64,000 bases of DNA from JBFAPK01 sp040676675 (GTDB lineage Bacteria; Actinomycetota; Actinomycetes; Mycobacteriales; Micromonosporaceae): the NCBI RefSeq assembly GCF_040676675.1, contig NZ_JBFAPK010000025.1:60676-124675 (forward strand), read 5' to 3'. Both the position numbers and the translations under genes were made by a program. Within the stretch, counting starts at the first letter, position 1. Every line of letters begins with the position of its first letter. Under the pieces are notes generated by a model. The model saw only the letters and a list, made by a program, of their open reading frames with translations, had not been told where the DNA came from and searched no databases. Positions 50,795 through 59,546 of the stretch are shown here, piece by piece.

Positions 50795-51398
50795 GAGTCT
50801 GCACGAACGAGAGCGCGACGGTGCCGCCGCCCCGGCGACGGCGACCCGCGAGCGACTGCTCTCCGCCGCGATCGACTTCGTCGCCGAGCACGGGGTCGGC
50901 GGGCTGACCCTGCGCCGGCTCGCGGCGGCTACCGACACCAGCCACCGGATGCTGATCTACCACTTCGGATCGAAGGAAGGGCTGCTCGTCGCGGTGGTCC
51001 GCGCCGTCGAGGCGCGCCAGCGGGAGGCACTGGCCACGCTGGACCTGCGACCCGGCGACTCGCCCGCGGACGCGATCCGGGGTATGTGGCAGAGGCTGGC
51101 CGACCCGGCCCTCTGGCCGTACGAGCGGTTGTTCTTCGAGCTCTACGGGCAGGCGCTGCAGGGGTATCCGGGCGCGGTCCCGCTGCTGGACGGGATCGTG
51201 GACGAGTGGCTGGACCGTACCGTCGAACTGGCCGCCTGTGACGGGGTGCCGGCCGACGTCGCGCGCGTGCACGCCCGGCTCGGCCTGGCGGTCATCCGCG
51301 GTCTCCTGCTCGACCTGCTCGCCACCGGCGACCGGGCCGGCGCGGACGCCGCCGTCGAGGAGTTCGCCGCCCGCTACCAGCACGGTTGGCCGGTCTGA
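50793..51398 (+). CDS. TetR-family regulator
   Basis: This 201-residue protein starts at ATG 50793, inside its own operator. No ribosome-binding site precedes it, so the mRNA is probably leaderless. The HTH is TRERLLSAAIDFVAEHGVGGLTLRRLAAATDTSHRMLIYHFGSKEGLL. The C-terminal ligand domain (PADAIRGMWQRLADPALWPYERLFFELYGQAL) is diverged. It likely represses itself and the divergent SRPBCC gene, with release by an unknown small molecule. Confidence 0.93.
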   Translation: MSLHERERDGAAAPATATRERLLSAAIDFVAEHGVGGLTLRRLAAATDTSHRMLIYHFGSKEGLLVAVVRAVEARQREALATLDLRPGDSPADAIRGMWQRLADPALWPYERLFFELYGQALQGYPGAVPLLDGIVDEWLDRTVELAACDGVPADVARVHARLGLAVIRGLLLDLLATGDRAGADAAVEEFAARYQHGWPV

Positions 51399-51459
51399 CC
51401 GCTCCCGGGCGACGGGGCGACGGGCCCGGCCGCACGTCACCCCGGGATCGGTACCCGGA

Positions 51460-52203
51460 TCAGATGCTGAAGCCGCCGTCCACGTCGATCGTGGCGCCGG
51501 TGACGTACCGGCCGCCGTTCCCCGCGAGGAAGGCGACCGCCGAGGCGATCTCGGCGGGCGCGGCGTACCGGTTCAGCGCGGTGAGCCCGGCGATGGCGGC
51601 CGAGTTCGGGCCGTCGGCCGGGTTCGCGTCCGTGTCGGTCGGACCCGGGTTGACCAGGTTGGTGGTGATGCCGCGCGGGCCCAGGTCCCGGCCGAGGCCC
51701 TTGGTCAGACCGATCAACGCCGTCTTGCTCATCGAGTAGGCGGCGAGGCCCGGGAAGGGCGCACGCTCGGCCACGTTGCTGCCGATGTTGATGATCCGCC
51801 CGCCGTCGGTCATGTACCGGGCCGCCGCCTGCGCGGCGACGAACGGCGCCCGTACGTTCACCGCCAGCGTCCGCTCGAACTCGGCCAGCCCGAACTCGTC
51901 CACGGGTGCCACCAGGAACACACCCGCGTTGTTGACCAGGATGTCGAGCCGCCCGAACTCGGCGGCGGTCCGGTCCACCGCCCCGGTCACCTCCGCCGGG
52001 TCGGCGTTGTCGGCCCGTACCGCCAGGGCCCGGCGGCCGATCCCCTTGATCTGGTCGACCACGTCCGCCGCCCGCTCGGCGTTCCGCTGGTAGGTGAGCG
52101 CCACGTCGGCGCCCTCCTCGGCCAGGCGCAGTGCCACGGCCGCGCCGATGCCCCGGCTGCCGCCCGTCACCAGCGCTACTTTTCCATCGAGTGCCTGAGT
52201 CAT
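51460..52203 (-). CDS. Short-chain dehydrogenase/reductase
   Basis: This 247-residue classical SDR has TGGSRGIGAAVAL (cofactor loop), NNAGVF, the catalytic Ser in IGSNVAERAPFPGLAAYSMSKTAL with Tyr and Lys (YxxxK), and PGPTDTDANP. It ends YVTGATIDVDGGFS. The TGxxxGIG with following Arg (TYQRNAE) favours NADPH. It resembles FabG-like reductases. The substrate is unknown. It is convergent with TetR. The next leftward-transcribed gene (aldo-keto reductase) lies 81 bases upstream, so a shared transcript is possible. Confidence 0.93.
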   Translation of the reverse strand: MTQALDGKVALVTGGSRGIGAAVALRLAEEGADVALTYQRNAERAADVVDQIKGIGRRALAVRADNADPAEVTGAVDRTAAEFGRLDILVNNAGVFLVAPVDEFGLAEFERTLAVNVRAPFVAAQAAARYMTDGGRIINIGSNVAERAPFPGLAAYSMSKTALIGLTKGLGRDLGPRGITTNLVNPGPTDTDANPADGPNSAAIAGLTALNRYAAPAEIASAVAFLAGNGGRYVTGATIDVDGGFSI

Positions 52204-52284
52204 GCCGACAATGCTGGTCAGTTGCGACCCTCGCGTCTGGCGACAATCGGCCGTCGCGTTCGGCCCGGTACGGCGCGGGCGACG

Positions 52285-53277
52285 CTACTCCGGCGTCGGC
52301 GCGTTCTCGGGGAGCAGCCGCAACGACTTCAGGTCCCGCCAGAGCGCCGGCGGGACCGGGTGGTCGAGCAGCCGCGCGTTCTCGGTGACCTCCTCCGGCG
52401 CGCGGGCGCCGACCAGCACGGTCGCGACGGCCGGATGCCCGAGCGGAAACTGGAGCGCGGCGGCGAGCGGGGGAACCGCGTACCGGGCGCAGACGGCGCG
52501 CAGCGCGGCGATCCGGTCCAGCAGCGCGGTCGGCACCTCGGCGTAGCCGTACGCCGCGCCGGGACGCGGATCGGCGAGCAGGCCCGACTGGAAGACGCCC
52601 GCGGCCAGCACCGCCACGTTCCGTGCCAGCGCCAACGGCAGCAGTTCGGCCAGGCCGGACTGGTCGAGCAGCGTGTACCGCCCGGCCAGTAGCACGCAGT
52701 CGGGGCCGGGCGCGGGCGCCTCGCGGAGGAACCGGGCGGCCACGTCGGCGTGGTTCACCCCGATCGAGACCGCCCGCACGACGCCGGCCGCGCGCAGCTC
52801 GGCCAGGGCGCGGTACGCCTCGCCGAGCGCCGTCGGGTAGTCCTCGTCCGGATCGTGCACGTGCAGCACGTCGACCCGGTCCAGGCCGAGCCGCTCCAGG
52901 CTCTCCTCGACCGAGCGGAGCACCGCCGGGTAGGAGTAGTCGAGCCGGGGACCGAGCCCGGGCGGCGGGTCCGCCCAGATCGTCTGCGTGTCCGGGCCGC
53001 CCGGCTCGATGAGGCGGCCGACCTTGGTGCAGAGCACGTACTCGTCGCGCGGCCGGGGACGCAGCGCCAACCCGGCGACCGATTCGCTGCGCCCGTAGCC
53101 GTAGACGGGTGCGGTGTCGTAGAGGCGTACGCCGTGCTCCCAGGCGGCGTCGACGGTGGCGACGGCCCGCGCGGTGGCGACCGGGGCGTACATCCCGCCG
53201 AGCGAGGCGAGACCCAGCCCGAGCCGGCTCACCGGCAGGCCACTGCGCCCGAGCGACACCACCTCCGCTGCCCGCAC
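52285..53277 (-). CDS. Aldo/keto reductase (aldose/L-fucose dehydrogenase-like)
   Basis: The protein is 330 residues from GTG 53277, behind GGGGAGG. TIM-barrel AKR features are LGRSGLPVSRLGLGLASLGGMYAP, RLYDTAPVYGYGRSESVAGLAL (catalytic Asp/Tyr), CTKVGRLIEPG (Lys) and VDVLHVHDPDED (His). YGYGRSE and DYSYPAVLRSVEESLERLGLDRVDVLHVHDPD match the D-threo-aldose/L-fucose dehydrogenase group. It would oxidise or reduce sugar or ketone substrates with NAD(P). The in-frame ATG at 53400 adds a repetitive Thr-rich tail from simple DNA and was rejected. Confidence 0.9.
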   Translation of the reverse strand: MRAAEVVSLGRSGLPVSRLGLGLASLGGMYAPVATARAVATVDAAWEHGVRLYDTAPVYGYGRSESVAGLALRPRPRDEYVLCTKVGRLIEPGGPDTQTIWADPPPGLGPRLDYSYPAVLRSVEESLERLGLDRVDVLHVHDPDEDYPTALGEAYRALAELRAAGVVRAVSIGVNHADVAARFLREAPAPGPDCVLLAGRYTLLDQSGLAELLPLALARNVAVLAAGVFQSGLLADPRPGAAYGYAEVPTALLDRIAALRAVCARYAVPPLAAALQFPLGHPAVATVLVGARAPEEVTENARLLDHPVPPALWRDLKSLRLLPENAPTPE

Positions 53278-53357
53278 CCGCCGCCTCCCCGCCGTGCCCG
53301 TTGCTGCTGTCGCCGTGTCGTTGGTGGCTGTTGCCGAGCCGTTGCCGCTGTCGCCCC

Positions 53358-53393
53358 GTCGTTTGGTTGTCGCCCTGTCGTTTGGTTGTCGCC
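53358..53393. repeat. Two copies of a 19-bp repeat (GTCGTTTGGTTGTCGCC)
   Basis: Units start at 53358 and 53377, in a region (53290-53400) of GTTGC/GTCGC simple sequence between the reductase and phosphatase genes. It is non-coding by composition. Confidence 0.8.
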
Positions 53394-53464
53394 GAGCCAC
53401 CGGCCCCGCCAGCCGGCGACTCGGCCGGCCGAGGCTAACGCCGGGGTACGACAGTCTCGTGCCC

Positions 53465-54451
53465 TCAGCCGTCCGGAAGGTGGACGCGTGCGGTGATCGG
53501 CAGGTGGTCGCTGCCGGTCGCCGGCAGGGCCCGGACCCGGGCCACCGTCGCCGAGCGGGCCATGACCTGGTCGACCCGGGCCACCGGGAAACCGGCCGGC
53601 CAGCTGAAGGGGAGGCGGGTACGCGGCGAGGTCAGCTGCGAGCCCACCGGATCGAGACCACGGTCGTCCAGCGTGCTGTTCAGGTCGCCGAGTAGGAGCA
53701 CCGTTTCCAGCCGCTCGGCGCGGATCGCGGCACCGAGCCGGGCCGCGCTCTCGTCCCGCCGCGCGGTGCCGAATCCGGTCGAGACGCCGAGGCGTACCGA
53801 GGGCAGGTGCGCCACGTACACCGCGATCTCGCCGTACGGGGTCCGCGCGGTGGCCCGGAGCGCGCGGCGCCAGTCCGCCGCGAGGCCGGACGGCTTGATG
53901 TCGAGCGGCCGGGCGTCCGCGAGCGGGTACCGCGACCAGAGCCCGACCGTGCCCTGCACCGCGTGGTGCGGAAGCTCGGGCGCCAGCGCCGCCAGGTACG
54001 CCGGCAGCGCGGCCGGGGTCACCTCCACCAGCGCGACGAGGTCGGGGCGTACCGCCAACAGGGCCTTCCCGGTGCCCGCCGGGTCCGGGTTCTCGTCGCT
54101 GACGTTGTGCTGCACCGCGGTCAGCCCGGTGCCGGGCGTCTCGCGGTCCGCCGCCGGCGCGGGGGCGATCAGTCCGACCCAGACGGCCGCCGGCAGCAGG
54201 GTCGCGAGCAGGGCGGGAAGCGAGCGGCGCAGCAGCGCCAGCCCCAGCAGCACCGGGATCACCAGCCCGAGCCAGGGGAGGAACGTCTCCACCAGGCTGC
54301 CCAGTCGCGGACCCGCGTTGGGCACGGCGGAAGGGAAGGCCAGGAGGCCGGCGACGAGCCCGGCGACCACCGCGAGCGGCCAACCCCGCCGCCAGCGGGA
54401 CCGGGTACCGGGTCGAACCGTCCGCGCGTTGTCGTCGGCCGTCGGTCGCAT
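53465..54451 (-). CDS. Membrane-anchored endonuclease/exonuclease/phosphatase-family protein
   Basis: This 328-residue protein has N-terminal TM helices (WPLAVVAGLVAGLLAFPSAVP, LPWLGLVIPVLLGLALLRR, LLATLLPAAVWVGLIAPAP). The EEP fold follows: TAVQHNVSDENPDP (Asn), VALVEVTPAAL (Glu metal ligand), LLLGDLNSTLDD (Asp/Asn) and ALPATGSDHLPITARV (Asp-His pair). Catalytic residues are intact, so it is a metal-dependent phosphoesterase facing outside. The substrate (DNA, phospholipid head or nucleotide) is unknown. Confidence 0.88.
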   Translation of the reverse strand: MRPTADDNARTVRPGTRSRWRRGWPLAVVAGLVAGLLAFPSAVPNAGPRLGSLVETFLPWLGLVIPVLLGLALLRRSLPALLATLLPAAVWVGLIAPAPAADRETPGTGLTAVQHNVSDENPDPAGTGKALLAVRPDLVALVEVTPAALPAYLAALAPELPHHAVQGTVGLWSRYPLADARPLDIKPSGLAADWRRALRATARTPYGEIAVYVAHLPSVRLGVSTGFGTARRDESAARLGAAIRAERLETVLLLGDLNSTLDDRGLDPVGSQLTSPRTRLPFSWPAGFPVARVDQVMARSATVARVRALPATGSDHLPITARVHLPDG

Positions 54452-54541
54452 GGTCGGATCATTCTCCCCGCCGGCCCGCCCGTTGTCGCCCCGGCTCCCG
54501 TGGCCGTTTCGTGGCCGTTCCGTGGCAGGATGTGGCGTGGC

Positions 54542-55465
54542 ATGACGTCATGGGAACTCTGTTACGACAGCTTGGACGGGCTGTCCGTGGGCGACGCGCT
54601 GGGCGCCCAGTTCTTCGTACCGGGCACGTCGCTGGCGGATCTCCGCGCCGGACGGCTGCCCGAGGGCCTCTGGCCGTGGACCGACGACACCGAGATGGCC
54701 TGCTCGATCGTCGCCGAGCTGAACGACGACCGGGGCCTCGACCAGGACCGACTCGCCGCCGGGTTCGCCGAGCGGTTCGAACCGTACCGGGGGTACGGCG
54801 GCGGTGCCGTCGTGATCCTGCGGCAGATCCGCGCCGGCGGCGACTGGCGGGAGATCGCCAAGGCCGCCTTCGACGGTCGCGGGTCGATGGGAAACGGGGC
54901 GGCGATGCGGGTCGCGCCGCTCGGCGCGTTCCACGCCGGCGACTCCCGGACGGCCGCCCTGGAGGCGATGCGGTCGGCCGAGGTCACCCACGCGCACGCC
55001 GAGGGCATCCTCGGCGGGGTCGCCGTGGCGGTCGCCGCCGCCGAGGCGGGCTGGGCCCGCAGGGTCCGGCACCGGCCCGAGGGGACCGAGCTTCTCGACG
55101 CGGTCCTCGGCTACCTGACCGATAGCCGGGTCAGGACCGAAATCGGGCGGGCGCGCCGGCTACTCGGGGTGGGCGTGGCGGAGGCCGCGTACGAGCTGGG
55201 AAACGGGTCCCAGGTGATCGCGCCGGACACGGTGCCGTTCGCGCTCTGGGTCGCCGCGACCCACCTCGACGACTACCCGTCGGCCATCCTCGCCTGCGTC
55301 GAGGCCGGGGGAGACGTCGACACCACGGCCGCGATCGTCGGCGGGATCGTCGCGACGTACACCGGCACCGGGCCGGGTGGTGTTCCGGCGCCGTGGCTGG
55401 AGCGTCGGGAGCCCCTGCCGGCCTTCGCGCGCCGGCCGGCGCCGCGTGACGCCGCCGGGAAGTGA
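54542..55465 (+). CDS. ADP-ribosylglycohydrolase family protein
   Basis: This 307-residue protein starts at ATG 54542; another ATG at 54530 is in frame. Family motifs are GLSVGDALGAQFF, the metal-binding WTDDTEMACSIV, FDGRGSMGNGAAMRVAPLGAF, VTHAHAEGILGGVAVAVA and EAGGDVDTTAAIVGGIVATY (second Asp metal pair). It removes ADP-ribose from proteins or small molecules (DraG/ARH class). DraG-type nitrogenase control is unlikely, since no nif genes are seen. The partner transferase is not in the window. A hairpin follows 12 bases after the stop. Confidence 0.94.
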   Translation: MTSWELCYDSLDGLSVGDALGAQFFVPGTSLADLRAGRLPEGLWPWTDDTEMACSIVAELNDDRGLDQDRLAAGFAERFEPYRGYGGGAVVILRQIRAGGDWREIAKAAFDGRGSMGNGAAMRVAPLGAFHAGDSRTAALEAMRSAEVTHAHAEGILGGVAVAVAAAEAGWARRVRHRPEGTELLDAVLGYLTDSRVRTEIGRARRLLGVGVAEAAYELGNGSQVIAPDTVPFALWVAATHLDDYPSAILACVEAGGDVDTTAAIVGGIVATYTGTGPGGVPAPWLERREPLPAFARRPAPRDAAGK

Positions 55466-55476
55466 TGCGTTGTTTC

Positions 55477-55524
55477 GGCTCCACATCAAATAAATTGTGA
55501 TCACATCGAATTTGGTGTGGAGCC
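55477..55524. terminator. Large AT-containing inverted repeat with palindromic core
   Basis: Arms 55477-55491 and 55510-55524 (GGCTCCACATCAAAT) pair with one mismatch. The 18-nt loop contains TGTGATCACA (55496-55505), itself a perfect 10-bp palindrome. It lies after the glycohydrolase stop and about 125 bases before the HTH gene. It may be a terminator, an operator for the next gene, or both. Confidence 0.6.
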
Positions 55525-55650
55525 GGACGCTTGGCACGTTCCGGCGCCGTATGTCATTTCGGATGAGCGATTGCACTGCCCTGACCAGCGCTGATATCCA
55601 ATGTGGAAGCCCTTCGACGGTGGCGGCCACGTTGAGCGAGGGAGTGCACG

Positions 55651-56475
55651 GTGACCACGGATGCCGGTTCCACGGTTCCGCGACGGCAACTCGGGCGGCG
55701 CCTGCACCGACTGCGCAAGGACGCGCGGATCACGGTGAAGGCCGCCGCCGAGGAACTGCGCTGGTTGATGCCGAAGATCTGGCGGATCGAGCGGGGTACG
55801 ACTTCGACGCGCACTCCGGACGTGCTGGCGATGTGCGAGGTCTACGGCGCGCCGGGAGAGCTGACCGAGGCGCTGGTGGGGCTCGCCCGGGCGACCCGGG
55901 CCCAGGGCTGGTGGCACTCCTACCTCGACGCGATTCCAGAATGGTTCGAGCTTTACGCCGAGTTGGAGGCGTCGGCGCTCCGGCTGCGTGGCTACGAGTC
56001 GCACCTGGTTCCTGGCCTGTTGCAGGCCCGAGAGTATGCCGACGAGGTGTTCCGGATCTGCCGACCGAATCGAAGCTCGGTCAAGCGGGAGCGGCGCGTT
56101 GAGGCTCGCCTGGCCCGGCAGGCGCTGCTCGCCAGGAGCCGGCCGGCGGCTCCGAGAGTCGAGTTCGTGGTGGATGAGATGGTGCTGCATCGCGGCGTCC
56201 TGAGCGCGGTCGCGATGGTCGAGCAGTTGCGACAGATTGAAGCGGCGAGTCACCTGCCGAAGGTCTCCATCAGGGTGCTCCAGGTCACCGATGGCTTGCA
56301 CCCAGCCGCGGCGGCGAACGGCCCGTTCACCATCATGGAGTTTCCCCAGGTGCTACCGGACCGACCGCCGGAACCTACGCTCGTGTACTGCGAGGGGCTG
56401 CAAGGACGTGGCCGGCCCGGTGCTGTTCTTCAGCCCGGCGCGCTGGACCGCCTTTCTCGCCGGCCTGAAGATTGA
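55651..56475 (+). CDS. Scr1-family HTH regulator (XRE/DUF5753), C-terminus truncated and frameshifted
   Basis: This 274-residue protein starts at GTG 55651. The N-terminal HTH (LGRRLHRLRKDARITVKAAAEELRWLMPKIWRIERG) and the DUF5753 domain (RATRAQGWWHSYLDAIPEWFELYAELEASA through LPKVSIRVLQVTDGLHPAAAANGPFTIMEFP, LVYCEG) match the antitoxin-like regulators paired with DUF397 proteins. After YCEGLQ the product reads out of frame into a DUF397 tail (GRGRPGAVLQPG...), so roughly the last 40 family residues are lost. The regulator may be inactive or altered. Normal partners form two-gene units controlling development or antibiotics. Confidence 0.82.
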   Translation: MTTDAGSTVPRRQLGRRLHRLRKDARITVKAAAEELRWLMPKIWRIERGTTSTRTPDVLAMCEVYGAPGELTEALVGLARATRAQGWWHSYLDAIPEWFELYAELEASALRLRGYESHLVPGLLQAREYADEVFRICRPNRSSVKRERRVEARLARQALLARSRPAAPRVEFVVDEMVLHRGVLSAVAMVEQLRQIEAASHLPKVSIRVLQVTDGLHPAAAANGPFTIMEFPQVLPDRPPEPTLVYCEGLQGRGRPGAVLQPGALDRLSRRPED

Positions 56476-56488
56476 CAGCCTCGGCTGA
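56402..56488 (+). pseudogene. DUF397 gene remnant (C-terminal 28 codons)
   Basis: In the +2 frame relative to the HTH gene, KDVAGPVLFFSPARWTAFLAGLKIDSLG reads to TGA at 56486. This is the characteristic end of DUF397 proteins (D-P-x-GPVLxFxPxxWxAFLxG). The 5' part of the DUF397 gene and the end of the HTH gene are missing, so one internal deletion joined the pair. No start codon or ribosome-binding site remains. Confidence 0.8.
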
Positions 56489-56596
56489 CCGAGCCGCTCC
56501 ATTTCCGCGCTGCGCCGCTTGACCGACGTCCAGCGCGGCGCCGGCACGTGGGCGCCTCGGGGGCGGACCGGGATCGGCGTCCGGGGATGGACAAGA

Positions 56597-57256
56597 TCAG
56601 TTGGCGTGCGCGTTCTGGCGGCAGCCGCTCAGCTGCTCGGTGGCCACGCCCATGAGGACGACGTCGACCACGTCTTCGGCGAGCGTGGGCGTGACCGGCA
56701 GGTGTCCGAACAACACCCGGTAGTAGATGGTCGCGGCCAGCATGTCCAGCAGCAGGTCGAGGTCGACGTCGGGACGGATGTCCCCACGACGGATGCCGCG
56801 CCGCAGGGCCTCGGCGGTCGACGCCCGACGGGGGTGGAAGAACCGGTCGAGAAACGCGGCCTCCAGTTCCGGGTCGCCGGCGAGGTCTGCGACCAGGGCC
56901 GGCAGCGCGCGCCGTCCCACCGTGGTGGTGAAGGCCTGGGTGAGGGTGCCGATCCCGGCGACGAGGTCGCAGCGCGTGCAACCGGTGTCCGGCGTCGGCG
57001 TGGTGCCGACGACGGCGGCCAGGGCGTCGACCACGAGATGCTGCCGGGACCGCCAGCGCCGGCGCAGCGCCGGCTTGCTCGTGCCGGCCCTGGCGGCCAC
57101 CCCCTCCAGCGTGAGCTTCCCGTAGCCCGTCTCGTTGAGGATCTCCAGCACGACTCGCGGGACCACCACGTCGATGCGTACGTCCCGGGGCCGCCCGGGG
57201 CGTTGCTGTGACGCCGATCGCTCCTCGGCCGCCGCGCCCGTAGGGGTGTCCTCCAT
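56597..57256 (-). CDS. TetR/AcrR-family regulator of the divergent MFS exporter
   Basis: The protein is 219 residues from ATG 57256. The HTH is RIDVVVPRVVLEILNETGYGKLTLEGVAARAGTSKPALRRRWRSRQHLVVDAL. A C-terminal domain resembling the TetR_C_33/AcrR group follows (PDTGCTRCDLVAGIGTLTQAFTTTVGRRALPALV). CTRC in the ligand domain could be redox- or metal-sensitive, but that is speculation. It is divergent from an MFS transporter 69 bases away, with a symmetrical element between. It likely represses that transporter. TATAGT upstream on its strand is a possible -10 with almost no leader. Confidence 0.92.
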   Translation of the reverse strand: MEDTPTGAAAEERSASQQRPGRPRDVRIDVVVPRVVLEILNETGYGKLTLEGVAARAGTSKPALRRRWRSRQHLVVDALAAVVGTTPTPDTGCTRCDLVAGIGTLTQAFTTTVGRRALPALVADLAGDPELEAAFLDRFFHPRRASTAEALRRGIRRGDIRPDVDLDLLLDMLAATIYYRVLFGHLPVTPTLAEDVVDVVLMGVATEQLSGCRQNAHAN

Positions 57257-57283
57257 GCCACCACTATAGGTATGCTCGATTCA

Positions 57284-57301
57284 TTCCGTGCCGGAACGGA
57301 A
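57284..57301. promoter_or_regulatory. Candidate TetR operator
   Basis: TTCCGT-GCCGGA-ACGGAA (57284-57301) is an inverted repeat with 6-bp perfect arms, between divergent TetR and MFS starts. Binding by the TetR protein is inferred. Confidence 0.5.
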
Positions 57302-57325
57302 CGAAATTGTGTGTGGAGGTGGCGC

Positions 57326-58789
57326 ATGGCCGAGCACGTCGACAGGGTGACGCTGACCGGGGGTGAGCCGTCCGCGTCGTCGGCGGACGCGCGACGGGCG
57401 TCGACGGAGAGCGTTCTCGACCGGCCCTATCGTTCGCTCACGCTCGGTGTGATCCTTTCGGTCGGGACGGTCGCCTTCGAGTCGCTCGGTGTGGCGACCG
57501 TCCTGCCCGGCATCGCCGAGAAGCTCGACGGCCTGGGCGCGTACGGTTGGGGCCTCTCCGCGCTGATGCTGGCCAACATCGTCGGTACGGTGATCGCGGG
57601 GCGGTCCGCGGACCGCGACGGTCCATGGCGGCCGATGGCGGTGGGGCTGCTGGTCTTCGCGGTCGGCTGCGTGCTCGCGGGCGCGGCCGGATCGTGGCCG
57701 CTGTTTCTGGCGGGACGGTTCGTGCAGGGTCTCGGCGTAGGCGCGGTCATGGCGACGGCCTACGCGATGATCGGGCTCGCCTACCCCGAGCACCTGCGCG
57801 CCCGGATGTTCGCCCTGCTCTCCTCCGCCTGGACCATTCCGTCACTCGTCGGCCCGCTCATCGCGGGCGTCCTCGCCGACCACGCCAGCTGGCGTGCGGT
57901 TTTCGTGCTCATGCTGCCGCTGGTGGTGGCCGCCGGCGGCATGACCCTTCCCGGGCTGCGGCGGCTGCGCGCGCCCCGGGCCGACCGAGCCGTCGCGGGG
58001 GTCGGCGCGGCGTCGCGCTGGTGGAGGAGCCCGCTGGCCAGCGCGGTCCTGCTCACCGTCGGTACCGGGCTGCTGCTTCAGGCCCTGCTGCTGAGCAACG
58101 TCGCCGTACTGGCCGTGCTCGCCGTGATCGGTCTGGCCATCGCCGTGCCCGCGCTGCGCTGGACGACTCCGGAGGGCACCATGACGGCTCGTGTGGGCAT
58201 CGGGGCCGGGGTGGTCGTCCGCGCGCTGCTCTGCGCCGTCTACTTCGGCAGCGAGGCGTTCCTACCGCTCGGTTTGCGGCAGCTGCGCGGCGTGAGTGCC
58301 GCCGAGGCCGGTCTCGGACTCTCCGCCGGGGCGCTGGCCTGGGTGGCGGGCTCCGCGCTTCAGGCGAAGCTCGACGGTAGACGGCCGGGGCTCCGTACGC
58401 GCAGCGTCGCACTCGGGTTCGCCGTTCTGCTGGCCGGCGTGGCGGTCGTCGCGCTCTCCATCCTGACCGAGGCCGTTCCGGTCTACCTCGCCGTTCTCGG
58501 CTGGGCCATCGGCGGACTCGGCATGGGCGTTGCCTTCAACGCCTCCACCACGGACACCCTGGAGCAGACGCCCGCCGTGCGCCAGGGCGAGGTGAGCGCG
58601 GCCCTCCAACTCGCGCAGACCCTCGCTACCGCTGTGCTCGCCGGCCTTGGCGGGGCGGCCATCGCCATCGCGGGGCACTACGGCGGCGGCACCCGTACCG
58701 CGCTGCTGAGCACGTTCGCCCTTACCGGACTGCTCGCCCTCGCCGGGGTGGTGCTGTCCCGGAGGTTGCGTCCCGCGGCTGCCCGTTAG
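57326..58789 (+). CDS. MFS transporter (drug-efflux-like)
   Basis: The protein is 487 residues from ATG 57326, behind TGGAGGTGG. About 14 TM helices are visible, starting with SLTLGVILSVGTVAFESLGVATVLPGIAEKL (motif D1-like). GRSADRDGPWRPMAVGLLVFAVG (motif A, G-x3-D-R) and FVQGLGVGAVMATAYAMIGLAYP (motif C region) follow. This is the DHA2-like family, which extrudes drugs and toxic compounds. The divergent TetR gene supports inducible efflux. The substrate is unknown. Confidence 0.92.
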   Translation: MAEHVDRVTLTGGEPSASSADARRASTESVLDRPYRSLTLGVILSVGTVAFESLGVATVLPGIAEKLDGLGAYGWGLSALMLANIVGTVIAGRSADRDGPWRPMAVGLLVFAVGCVLAGAAGSWPLFLAGRFVQGLGVGAVMATAYAMIGLAYPEHLRARMFALLSSAWTIPSLVGPLIAGVLADHASWRAVFVLMLPLVVAAGGMTLPGLRRLRAPRADRAVAGVGAASRWWRSPLASAVLLTVGTGLLLQALLLSNVAVLAVLAVIGLAIAVPALRWTTPEGTMTARVGIGAGVVVRALLCAVYFGSEAFLPLGLRQLRGVSAAEAGLGLSAGALAWVAGSALQAKLDGRRPGLRTRSVALGFAVLLAGVAVVALSILTEAVPVYLAVLGWAIGGLGMGVAFNASTTDTLEQTPAVRQGEVSAALQLAQTLATAVLAGLGGAAIAIAGHYGGGTRTALLSTFALTGLLALAGVVLSRRLRPAAAR

Positions 58790-58904
58790 CGCAATCGCCA
58801 TCGCCCGGATCGGGAGCACCCGACACCGAACACCCGGTCGACGGAACCGATCGCCCGGGTCGGAAGACTCCGGCCCGGTCGATCCGCGACGTGCGAGGTG
58901 TGGA

Positions 58905-59546
58905 TCAGAGGGTCTCGGCGGCGGACACCGCCACGCTGACGGTGTTGTCGGACGGGTCGGCGTCGGTTACGGCGCTGGCGCCGTAGTGGGTGGTGACGGT
59001 CAACTGGACGGTGCCGAGGTCGCCCACGGACGTGGTCGGATCGGCGGTGAACAGGAGGTCGACGAAGTGCCGCTCACCGGCCATGAACCGGCCGCCGGGG
59101 ACGGTGCAGGAGCTGAAGAAGCAGGGCGAGGCCGGGAAGGTGCCGCTGAGACGGACCCCGGCCGGCAGGCCGACGGCCTCGATCCGAAGGTCGTCGTGGG
59201 CGGCGTCGCCGGCGTACCGCACGCTCGTGCTGAGTTGGCCGGCGAAGGTGCCGTCGGCCTGCCGGGTGAGGGTGAGAGAAGCGGGGTCGGCCGTGATGCT
59301 GGCCGCCGCCGTGGTGTCCTGGACGTAGGGCCGCGAGTTGCGCAGCGATCCGCTGGTGGAGCGGAACGACGCGGTGAACGAAGCCTCGTCGAGCGCGTTG
59401 CCGCTGCCGGAAGAGAGCGTGATGGCGCCGCCGCCGGCCGTCATCGGGTAGGGGCGCGGGGTGGTGAGCACCTCGAAGTCGACGGCGAAGAGAATTCCCC
59501 CCGGTTGGGTTCGGGCGGCTCCGATCGCCGCCTCGTTGACCTCCAA
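58905..59546 (-). CDS. Beta-rich protein of unknown function
   Basis: This 213-residue protein starts at TTG 59546, with GGGAGG about seven bases upstream. It has no signal peptide or TM helix. The sequence is Thr/Ser/Ala-rich with many predicted strands (ITADPASLTLTRQADGTFAGQLSTSVRYAGD, VDLLFTADPTTSVGDLGTVQLTVTTHYG). It ends DADPSDNTVSVAVSAAETL, like Ig-like or CARDB-type modules. CFFSSC gives two close Cys. The fold suggests a surface or adhesion-type domain, but export is not evident. I do not recognise a family. Confidence 0.6.
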   Translation of the reverse strand: MEVNEAAIGAARTQPGGILFAVDFEVLTTPRPYPMTAGGGAITLSSGSGNALDEASFTASFRSTSGSLRNSRPYVQDTTAAASITADPASLTLTRQADGTFAGQLSTSVRYAGDAAHDDLRIEAVGLPAGVRLSGTFPASPCFFSSCTVPGGRFMAGERHFVDLLFTADPTTSVGDLGTVQLTVTTHYGASAVTDADPSDNTVSVAVSAAETL

